From Eutreptiella sp. 'Long Island Sound 2002' (Eukaryota > Euglenozoa > Euglenophyceae > Eutreptiales > Eutreptiaceae), in contig OZ038384.1 of the NCBI GenBank assembly GCA_964036045.1, forward strand, positions 51,684,843 to 51,748,842: a stretch of DNA of 64,000 nucleotides, in the 5' to 3' direction. Below the pieces are notes generated by a model, which saw only the letters and a list, made by a program, of their open reading frames with translations, was not told the DNA's origin and ran no database searches. The translations under genes and the position numbers were made by a program. The first letter of the stretch is position 1. Every line of letters starts with the position of its first letter. Below, in pieces: positions 10,397-19,800 of this stretch.

Positions 10397-11650
10397 CGCT
10401 TTGTACTCCCTCAATGCAATCGTATACGGGATAGCCTTGCCAGGAACCAACGCAATTGCCTCTGCCCGAGCTCCGGTTGCTTCAGTCCCATCTTGCGGCT
10501 CGTTGAGCCAGATAGTTGTTGATTTCTCCCCATCAGTCGTTGTCACTGTAGTTTACTTGACAAGCCTCGCCAGCGCAATCCTCAGGTCAGCCCATTCCTC
10601 ATCCTGCCACAGCGGTGCTTTCCGGATGGTGTCCCAGCTTGGTAAGGGATTTTCGGCACTCCAGGTCCATTTCCCCAGTGTCAATTTGGCGGCCCTCGGC
10701 GACTTTGCAAGCAGTTTGCGGACTCTTTGCATTTCATGCACGTTCACTGTTAGAACAGGAGACCACTGGTACCACTGGGATCGAAACAGCCTGGCGTCGT
10801 GGGTCCGGGGGGGGGGGGGGTCAACAGCGATCGCGCCAGACCCTGCCGCCCCATAAACATACGTCGAGAAGGATGGATGAGCGTGTTGTCCGGGTGAAGG
10901 TACAGCATCTCCCACAGGCGGTCCCGCTTCAACAGTCTGGCCTTGGCATGTAGTCCTGCGATCTTGGCCCCATCTCCAGCCATGTACAGCAATATTTCAT
11001 CCATCTGGTCACCATGCAGTCCCGTCAACGGCCGCAGAGTGTAGGGATTGAGCAATGCAGTGCAAAAATTAGGGTCGCATCGAATTTGGGCACTGCAGTT
11101 CCCATGAACACCAAAAGACGACGTAAACAGGTGCTCAGAAGACATAATACCTTCACCGGCAGTCTTCTCAAAGGTGTCAATAAACTCAGCCACGCGGCCA
11201 CCGGATATCTGCAGTAATGAAACCAGCGGTCTCCAATTTTTCCAGATTGAGTCCTGGCAGGGATACAGTGTTGGACAGGCCACAGGTACGCAAAGGACTG
11301 ACAACGGTGGTCTCATCGTGCATCTCTCATACCACAGATGTTTTCTCGCCCAGCCGGCCACACTTCCGCACAGCCACCAGCAGCATCTCTTTCGCTTTGC
11401 CCTTCTGCACTTCAGTCCAAATTCGAGCGGCCACTTGTCCCATACTCAGCTTGCTCACTGAGTGTTGTACCGCATTGTGATCGCCTCCAATAATCTCTCT
11501 GATGTCAAAAAGGACAGTCGTGTCTGATCTCCTCACAGTAGACGTGTTGTAACCAGTCTGGCAGTGCCCGTGACTTCTCACAGTATTCTCGGTGAAGTCT
11601 TTGGAGTGCTGTCAGGATATGAGCCCCGCCCAAGCAGTAGGGAATTTCAG

Positions 11651-11774
11651 CTGATAAAAAAATGGACCACAGGGAGATGGGAGATGGGATATATCAGCGA
11701 GATGGGCACTGCAGTGCCCAAACGACCAGACTGTGTCAAAATTACGACGCGTGTGTGACAGGATGGTAGTGTAC
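11651..11774 (-). other. Intron centred on a palindrome (P5)
   Basis: On the minus strand: CGAAG|GTACACTACC at 11774 and CCATTTTTTTATCAG| at 11651, 124 nt. The perfect palindrome GGGCACTGCAGTGCCC at 11704-11719 is centred at 11711.5, against an intron midpoint of 11712.5. The upstream exon reads ADRKPEDKSTLPAYLQLSHM. The downstream exon begins EIPYCLGGAHILTALQRLHR. Strong donor, acceptor and pyrimidine tract. Confidence 0.75.
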
Positions 11775-12180
11775 CTTCGTTTCGCCATATGAGAGAGTTG
11801 GAGATAGGCCGGCAGGGTGGATTTGTCCTCAGGCTTGCGATCCGCGATAGTACTCAGTCCTCGTCCCTCTCTCTGGTCTGCCCACGCGTGAGGTCGGTGT
11901 CAAACTTTATCTTGGTCAGCTGTATCTTGACCAGCTCCTTTTTGATCCACGTTGTCCGGAATGTTTCCGTTGCCCGGTCTGTCCCCGTCCGCTTCACTGG
12001 AGCCTGCCCCGACTGCGCCCGTGTCTTCTCTGCTGTGTGAACGGCTTGCGATGCGGTCTGCTGCTCATCCCCTTCCGGCAGTTCGGTATCCGAAGGCATA
12101 GCTTAGCAAAGGGGCTAACAAAGGGTCACACGACACACTACAAAAGGCCACAGGGCTGCAAATTGTTGATTTACAGGCTT

Positions 12181-14653
12181 CTAATGTTGATGACTACTGG
12201 CAGCGCTCGACCATTGAACACAGAAGGCAGGAGAAGCATCACAGTCGGATGCACCTGGTAAAAATCGAGGGTCAAACTCATTCAGCTCCGAAAGGACAGC
12301 CACGGGGGCGTCGGAATCATCACTGTGAACAGACACTGCTTCTGGAGGGGGGGGGTCCGGGTCCCATCCATCATCACCCACAAAATCAGCAGCCCTCAGG
12401 TCTGGATCTCCGGCTGCCCCACCAGCAGGGGGGGGGGGGGTCCTCATCACTGTCACTGTCGCCATCAGCATTGGGGGGGGCGGGTATCCGGGCGGGGTCC
12501 CTTTGCGCAAAAGCGCGTGCTGGCCGGCGTCGCTTGTACCGGTCTGGTGCATTACATGCGCGTAACATGTCCTGTGCATGTGCTACTGTTGTGTCCATAT
12601 CACCTGGAGGACGCTGTGGCACGTGTCTACCCAGCTCTGTCATCACATCAGCATCAACTTTAACAGGTTTAACAAGTGTCTGCAATGTCTTGGCACATAG
12701 ATCTCGGTAATGCTCTGCAGTGAGCACCGTATCTAGTGCGCAAGGAAAATTCATCTTGGCAGGATCCCACCTGTCTTGCACGATACTCGACTTCTGACTG
12801 GACCGGACCAGGGGGGGTATAACACCAACATCGAATTGCGCCATCAATCTAGTGAAACGACGATCAACCAGTTGTGGCAGTCCCTTGGGAACATTAACGT
12901 ACTGCAGGTCCTTTGGGGTCTGGTCTGCAACGGGAGTGAGTATAAACAGGTCATGCACCTGTTGCAACGTACAATTCCCAGGGTGTTGTGCCATTAAGTG
13001 CACAACACGGCTTAACAGGGCCTCACACGGTTCCTCACTGTGTGCCACCCCAGGTAAGCGGGCAAACCACTGGGACCACAACAGCCTAGCAACAACAATG
13101 GTGCGCACATATTCAACCTTGTCCTCATAACCTAGGGTGAGCCTCAGAAGGACGTGTAGACAACGGCTCAACAATGGCCCTGCAGCGTGCTGCTCTCCCT
13201 GTGCAGACCAATGACAATCCCTCACTTGCGACCAAATAATAAACAAGGCTGGAATGTAACCATACAGCAGTGTTACCAACCCTTGCACCTGTGTCAGAAG
13301 TGTGCTGTGATTAGCGTTACCCGGTCGGTGCAAACCCCTTAGAGTCTGTAACTTCTGTTCCAAAGGTTGGCGCCACTTATGGGCCAAGTGCAAGAGCACC
13401 AGAATCATACGCTCCATATAGATGAGTTTCGGGAAATTGGGCACTGCAGTGCCCAAATTGAGTGAACCATAGGAGAAATAGGTAAATAAAGGGAAGAATC
13501 TTCTGTAGCACAGGGTTACACAATATTTATATGGGTGCCATGTGCCGTACACTACCGGGGTACGTGTAATGAACAGGGGCACGGTGTACCGAGCATGGCT
13601 GATGCTGTAAACGAGCTTAAGGACACGGTAGTGAATATTTTCGTCGACCAACAATGGAAGACGGTGCTGTGTGTGCTGCTGCACCTCCTGGAGCCCGTGA
13701 ATAATAGAGACAAGGTCGGGGGTAGCGGACACAGTTGGGTCTGTGAGAAAAAAGGGGGTCCAAGCTGGGCTGGTAACATTATCCCGTCTTATGTCCAAGG
13801 GACAACGAACATGTTGAAGGCGGATGGGGTCGTCCATCAACCCTTGCAAGCCATCAATGAAGTTTTTATGGCTCTGCACCAACAAGTCTGCAGTGTACCC
13901 AATCCTCTGCCGCAAGACCGAGAGACTAGGAAAAGACGGCATAATGTCGACAGGTCGTTTCAAGAGTATGATAGCACCAGCTGTACAATTAAGGGACCGG
14001 TTCTCATTACCAGGCACAGGCCGGAAATTACGTCTATAAAAATTATCAAACCATAGAACAGCGGGTTTACCTTCCAAGGTCTGCCAAAGACTGGTGCACG
14101 CAGTTGCTCCTTGAACTGCAAAGGAGGGTACATTGTAAGAACATTGACCCATGTGAGCCAAACACCTACGTTGCACACGACTCTTGGGTTGAACACCTAC
14201 AGCCCTCTTGGCACGTGGACGACACCTCTTGTGTAGAACAGACCATATATTAAAAATCTCTTGCCCAGCAACACGGAACCATTGGTCCGACAGACAATTA
14301 ACGGTACGTCTGTCCCTTTGTTGGATGTATTCACCAACAGACCGCCTACTTCTCCACTCCAACCGGAGATCTAACACCCACGTACAAAACGCATCGGCAC
14401 CCTTATCCACACCCACAACCTCAGATAGATCCTCCTTTGAAGCATATACCTTCGAACTAAGGAATTGCCGGAAGGGAGCCGCATCCATGGACAAAAGTCC
14501 TGTTCGCAGGCAGCAAAGGTAAGGGGACAAAGAAAACAGAGGCACCATCACAAAACAAACGTGATGCGGCATAGACCAAAAGCAGCTAGCGAAGATCCAA
14601 ACAATGTATCCCCCAATGGACGTGGGACGTTCCAAAGCCTGGGTACACTCCAA
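12181..14653 (-). pseudogene. Two-gene element, upstream gene (transposase-like, unclassified)
   Basis: One minus-strand frame is open for 755 codons (14653-12386), by far the longest in the window. It contains RCLAHMGQCSYNVPSFAVQG, then KPAVLWFDNFYRRNF and SLNCTAGAII. The VLWFDN block resembles the first catalytic-aspartate strand of several eukaryotic DNA transposases and is followed by an RLPLLVDENIHYRVLKLVYS segment. Later come long helical regions and a basic stretch (PDRYKRRRPARAF). At a 13-nt C-run (12428-12440) the frame should shift: the next frame carries an acidic tail (DPDLRAADFVGDDGWD) to a stop at 12181. The first Met (14653) may not be the true start; frames upstream to ~15.2 kb and two palindromic sites there suggest earlier exons. 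Family assignment uncertain. Confidence 0.55.
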
Positions 14654-14728
14654 GGTGGCAGTCAGACAACCGGCAATATATTTCCAATGAGCAGAGGATG
14701 AGTACCAACGTCCGATGATTCATACGTC

Positions 14729-14871
14729 CTTTGTTAGGTGTTACGCAATGGGAACCAATAGGAGTGAAATACGGAGTTTTCAATTTTTTGGACACTGCAG
14801 TGCCCAAAAGTACTGGAAGTCCATTTTCAAGTGCACATTTGTACAGGAATGGAATTGATTGGGCAAGGTAC
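14729..14871 (-). other. Possible intron around palindrome P7
   Basis: An acceptor ACACCTAACAAAG| at 14729 and donors GTACC (14871) or GTACA (14844) bracket the palindrome at 14790-14805. The joined frames do not settle which donor is used, and a stop follows the acceptor in the long frame's phase. Confidence 0.35.
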
Positions 14872-14994
14872 ATTGTACGTGGCCTTCCGAGTATAACACC
14901 GCGGTGCGATGACCCATGGATAACGGGTATGCCAAGGTTTGATGCATGCTGCTGTAGTATGACATCACCTGTGGAGATGACTACAGAGGTGTAC

Positions 14995-15098
14995 TGGAGA
15001 ACCCACTGAAAAAAGCCATTTCAAATTTTTGGGCACTGCAGTGCCCAAAAATTTTAAATGATACAATTTTCAGCCCGGAATAGGGGGTGTATACGTAC
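14995..15098 (-). other. Possible intron around palindrome P8
   Basis: Donor GTACGTATAC at 15098 and acceptor GTTCTCCAG| at 14995 give 104 nt, with the perfect palindrome at 15031-15046 about 8 nt from the midpoint. Coding on either side is not identified. Confidence 0.4.
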
Positions 15099-15339
15099 AC
15101 CTCTGGAAGCAACAAAAGGCAAGGTTGTTGTATCCCACGATGAAAATCCACGTGGGGTTGGCCGAAAAAATGATATGCTTTTTTTAGGTGCAAAAAACGG
15201 ATGATGAAATCGCCATGAATCGTGCCTTTTAGCAACGAAGTCTACGTGCGTATAGAGCCGCCTAAGATTGAGGGCAACACGAAATATGCAAGTGGTTGTG
15301 TGTGCCTGTATGCGTGTGAATTTGTGCATCATGGCATTG

Positions 15340-15575
15340 AGGGTAGCGGGTAAGCGGTGGTGCTGTGCATCATGGCATGCGATGGCCGCGAGTGGCCTTT
15401 GCTAGGGGTTGAGGGGTATGGGCTAAGGGGTGGTGTTGTGCATCATGGCATGCCATGGCCGCGAGTGGCCTCTGCTAGGGGTTGGCGTGCAGGGGGTAAG
15501 GGGTGGTGCTGGGCATCATGGCATGCCATGGCCGCGAGTGGCCTTTGCTAGGGGCCGAGGGTTACGGCCAAGGCG
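15340..15575. repeat. 73-bp minisatellite, three copies
   Basis: CATCATGGCATGC(G/C)ATGG starts at 15368, 15441 and 15514 (period 73), each followed by CCGCGAGTGGCCT(T/C)TGCTAGGGG. The units are nearly identical. Confidence 0.85.
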
Positions 15576-15595
15576 AGTGCGCATGCTGCGGGACC

Positions 15596-15800
15596 AGAAT
15601 GTTGTCCCCTGATGGGTTAGCCAAACCCCTAGGGGCAATGCGGGTTTGGAATGTTGTCCCGTGAGGGGTTAGCCAAAGCCCCGGGCAGTGCGGGTGGAAT
15701 GTTGTCCCCTGAGGGGTTAGCCAAACCCCTGGGGGTAGTGCGGGTCTGGAATGTTGTCCCCTGAGGGGTTAGCCAAACCCCAAGGGGCAGTGCCCTCTGC
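15596..15800. repeat. ~52-bp minisatellite, four copies
   Basis: GGAATGTTGTCCC(C/G)TGA(G/T)GGGTTAG followed by CCAAA(C/G)CCC repeats about every 50-53 bp from 15598 to 15790. It directly follows the 73-bp array and directly precedes the copy B element. Confidence 0.85.
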
Positions 15801-15869
15801 TAGGTCCCTCCCCCCCGGGCGTTGTGGTGCACCCTGTGCACGATGGGCGCGCAAAAAGTGCTATTCCTT

Positions 15870-16880
15870 TTTCTTGTCCCGGCATGTTAATCTCGCAAAT
15901 ACTAACGCGTTAACATTCAATTTTTTTGATTAGGTCATTTGTACTCATTTTTCCATGCACATATGACGACCCATAAGGGATGTTATATTGTTGCACAACG
16001 GTATGGTAGAGAGGATCCAATGTTGTGTTGGTGGGTGTCTTGGACACCCCTGCCCTCCGGTTGCCCGTGTTCCCCCCCCCTCCACACCACCATGTTCCCT
16101 TGTATAGCTCTTGTTATGCCTTTCTCTCGGGACACCGTCACCAAGCTTGGCATGACGCTCGTGCATTTGAGTGGGGCCAAAAGTTTGCGGGACCCTTTGG
16201 TCTCCCAACTCCTTGGTGAGTGGGTGGCTTCATCTCCCTTGGCCCGCATTGGAGTGGGGCCAAAAGTTTGCGGGACCCTTTGGTCTCCCAACTGCTTGGT
16301 GAGTGGGTGGCTTCATCTCCCTTGGCCCGGGCCCGATGGTCCGAGGCCACGGAGGTTGGCTACCACTCCCTCATTCGCGACAAGCAAAAGGAGGCGCCAA
16401 AGCAATATGCCTCCCTCCTCTTCCCGGCCCCGGACCTCATCGGCCTACTCGTGGACTTGAACGTTCCCAAGCTTAGCTTCCCGCACATGTCGGAGTACAT
16501 GAGCCGCCGGGGGTCGGCCTACACGGCCGCAACGGGCCTCCCGTTCCCCAAGCGCATCCCCACTCGGGATACGTTCACGGACACGTAGAAGGAGTTGGTC
16601 ACCCCCCTTGACCAACGGCCGCCCGTGTCCATCCCCGATCCACCCGCGAGTGGGTGCTCTTGGCCGCTACCCTCATGGGCCCGGTACGCCCAATCACGTC
16701 CATCGTTAGTGGACACCATCGATTGGACAAGGCCCCTCACCTTCATTGTGCGTGGGGATGTGTACCCGTGCGCCGGTGGTAGTTGGACCCAACTCTCCAT
16801 TGGGCTCCTCAACCACGGCGCACGGGGCCGCACACCCGCGTACTTGTTGGTGATAGGGATGGCCGTGTGCGGGCACAAGG
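15870..16880 (+). pseudogene. Transposase-like gene, copy B (truncated 5' part)
   Basis: Start at 16116 (MPFSRDTVTKLG). The ~245 bp before it match the region upstream of copy C in reverse complement (GTTAAT-rich block, then ATATTGTTGCACAACGGTAT and GAGAGGATCCAATGTTGTG). Coding follows copy C closely: SLRDPLVSQLLGEWVASSPL, then QYASLLFPAPDLIGLLVDLN, MSRRGSAYTAATGLPF, and FIVRGDVYPCAGGSWTQLS. Lesions: an 83-bp tandem duplication (16172-16254 repeated at 16255) that shifts the frame, and a TAG at about 16586. It stops dead at ~16878, where the sequence changes inside AVCG to satellite (GCGTTTTCCCCTATATACG). Copy C lacks both lesions but has its own, so the two are independent dead copies. Confidence 0.8.
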
Positions 16881-19800
16881 GCGTTTTCCCCTATATACGC
16901 CTGCCTGGCTTTGATCTAACAACCTCTGCGAGGTGTTTTTATTGCCTTCGACAAGTCCACCTCGGAGAGAATCTACTCCAAGCAAACAACACACCAAATA
17001 GGGGAAAAACGACATGAATACGGCCTAAAACATGCTTTACATAGCTTGGATGGTGACTTTAAGTGATCACGGTATCAGAAAAATCAGTTTCGAAAAATTC
17101 TATTGCCTTCGGCAAGTCCACCTCGCAGAGAATCTACCCCGAGCAAAGCACACCTAAAATAAGGTGGAAAGTACATAAATACGGCCTAAAACATGCTTTA
17201 CATACCTTGGGTGGTCATTTTAGGTGATCAAGATATCAACAAAGTAAGTTTACAAAACTTCCAGTTTCGAGCTGCCCAGGGTGAAAAGCTGTATAAGCAG
17301 GTTGTGTACCAATCCCTTCGGAGACCCCCCCCCCCCGGGTCCTAATGCCCAAATAGGGTGAAAAACACGTAAATACGGCCTAAAACATGCTTTGCATACC
17401 TTGGGTGGTCATTTTAGGTGATCACGATATCAAAAAACTAAGTTTACAAAAACTCGATTTTTGAGCTGCCCACGGTGAAAAACTGCATTAGCAGGTTGTG
17501 TGTGTACCAATCCCTTGTAAGACCCCCCCACCCTAGACCTAATGCCCAAATAGGGTGAAAAACACGTTAATACGGCCTAAAACATGTTGTACATAGTTCG
17601 GATGGTCATATCGTGAGGTCACAATATCATAAAAACAAGTTTTGAAAACTTCAGTTTTGAGCTGCCCAGGGTGACAAACTGCATGAGCAGGTTGTGTACC
17701 GGCCCATTCACTAGGCCGTTATTGGTGGAAACAGCCATTTCGTGTCGTTGGCACGGGCATTTGAGCGGCCTTTCAGCCCTGCCAGAAAGCCTGCAAAAAA
17801 CGTCCTTTCATATCTTAGTGGGCATACACTGTCACAACATCCCCACTAACACCCCTCAGACTGAGTACCACGGGGTCACCGAGGTCGCCAAAAACGCCAA
17901 CATAGCAGAAATGGCTGAAAAGTGCATAAACTGCATGAGCACTTGTCCCACTCCGCCCCATACAAACCCCATGGAGTCGAGACCCGGAAACACTTTTTCG
18001 GCTCAAAACGGAAAAAAACTAAAAGATTCATGATTTTCGACTAAAAAAAAGGGGGGGACATTGTTTGACACCCCCCCCCCCCAGCCCCCCCTCCCCCGCC
18101 CCTCCCTCAAAAGCTCCAAAAAGTGGGTTTCAGGTCGGGGGGGGGGGGGGGGGTTGGAGGGGTCCGGACCAAAAACTCATTGGGGGATGCGTTTCTTCGA
18201 CAAAATAATGATTTAACAAGGGGTTAAACTAACAATTCAACCCCTTGGGGTAGGGTACGCGAATAGGCCCAAAAAGGCCAAAATGGGGGGGTATGTGGCG
18301 TTTTCCCCTATATACACCTGCCTGGCTTTGATCTAACAACCTCTGCGAGGTGATTCGACTTTGAGCTGGCCACGGTGAAAAACTGCACAAGCAGGTTGTG
18401 TACCCATCCCTTGGGAGATCCCCCCCCTTGGAGCTAATACCCAAAAAGGGTAAAAAAAAACACGTAAATACGGCCTAAAACATGCTGTACATACCTTGGA
18501 TGGTCATTTTAGGTGGTCACGGCATCAGAAAAACAAGATTCGAAAGCTTCACTTGTTGAGCTGCCCACGGTGAAAAGCTGCACAAGCAGGTTGTGTACCC
18601 ATCCCTTGGGAGACCCCCCCCCTCGGACCTAGTACCCCAATACGGTGAAAAACACATGAATATGGCCTAAAACATGCTGTATGTACCTTGGATGGTCATT
18701 TTAGGTGGTCAGAATATCATAAAAACAAGTTTTGAAAACTTCAGTTCTTGAGCTCTACAGGGTAAAAAAACTGTATAAGAACGTTGTGTACCCATACCTT
18801 GGGAGATCCCCCGCCCACGCAGCCAGTACCCAAATAGGGTGAAAAACACATAAATACGGTCTAAAACATGCCCTGCACACCTTGGATGGTCATAATGTGT
18901 GGTCACAACATCATAAGACCAAGTTTCGAAAAATTCTGTCCAGGCTGAAAAGCTGCATAAGCAGGTTGTGTACTGGACCATTCACTAGGCTATTATTGGT
19001 GGAAGCAGTCATTTCGCGTCTTTGGCTCGGGTATTGACCGGCTTTGAGCAAGGCTACAGATTGCAAAAAACGTCCTTCGGTATCCTAGTAGGCATGTACA
19101 GTCACAACATCCCCACTCACACCCCTCAGAGTGGGTACCACGGGGTCACCTAGGTTGCAAAAACCGCCAACATACCAACAATGGCTGAAAAGTGCATGAA
19201 CTGCATTAGCGCTCGTCCCACTCCGCCCCATACAAACCCCATGGAGTCGGGACCCGGAAACACTTTTTCGGCTCAAAATCAAAATAAAGCAAAAGATTCA
19301 TGATTTTCAAAGCGAAAAAAGGGGGTCATTTTTTGACACCCCCCATCCCCCCCTCCACCTCCCTGAAAACCTCAAAAAAGTGGGTTTCAAGTGGGGGGGG
19401 GGGGTCTGGGGGGTCCAGACCGAAAACTCATCGGGGGATGCCTCTATTGGACAAAATAATGATTTTACAAGGGGTTAAACTAACAAATCATCCCTTTGGG
19501 GTAGGGTAGGCAAATAGGCCCAAAAAGGCCAAAATGGGGGGGTATGTGGCGTATTCCCCTATATACACCTGCCTGGCTTTGATCTAACAACCTCTGCGAG
19601 GTGATTCGATTTTTGAGCTGGCCACGGTGAAAAACTGCACAAGCAGGTTGTGTGCCCATCCCTTGGGAGACCCCCCCCCCATTGGAGCTAATACCGAAAA
19701 AGGGTCAAAAAAACACGTAAACACGGCCCAAAACATGCTTTACATACCTTGGATGGTCATTTTAGGTGGTCACAATATCAAAAAAAAAAAAAGAAATTTC

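Larger units (their letters stand above)
9424..12099 (-). pseudogene. Two-gene element, downstream gene (unknown, NLS-like tail)
   Basis: Likely start at 12099 (MPSDTELPEGDEQQTASQAV), 81 bp after the upstream gene's stop. The reading passes through an intron at 11651-11774, a helical stretch with VQHSVSKLSMGQVAARIW, a DQMDEILLYMAGDGAKIAG block, and WSPVLTVNVHEMQRVRKLL. It then meets an in-frame TAA near 10553, continues in the same frame to TIWLNEPQDG and IPYTIALREYKA, crosses an intron at 10296-10396, and enters a 281-codon frame (VFIQCTKEQMDDVHPFVLKV) ending at 9424. The last ~90 residues are acidic and then very Lys-rich (KKRSTPSKKK, PKRPAKKAK), like a nuclear localisation tail. Frame changes occur near 11500 and 11350 and at a 14-nt C-run (10807-10820). 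I recognise no family. It is probably a dead or error-laden copy of a mobile-element gene. Confidence 0.5.
8950..15046. repeat. Dispersed 16-bp palindrome family, eight sites plus one remnant
   Basis: GGGCACTGCAGTGCCC, or a near copy, lies at 8950, 9280, 10327, 11088, 11704, 13439, 14790 and 15031, with a decayed half-copy (GCAATGCAGTGCAAAAATT) at about 11052. It is usually flanked by AAATT-type and TTTGG-type bases that extend the dyad symmetry. I did not find the full motif elsewhere in the window. Copies at 11704, 13439 and 15031 are perfect; the rest carry one to three changes. Extended, the site reads LGTAVPK on the minus strand, which explains several chance 'GTAVP' peptides. Confidence 0.85.

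Noticed and set aside
13535-14056. A 173-codon plus-strand frame.
   Set aside because: It is antisense to the 755-codon frame, which has the transposase-like motifs and much greater length.
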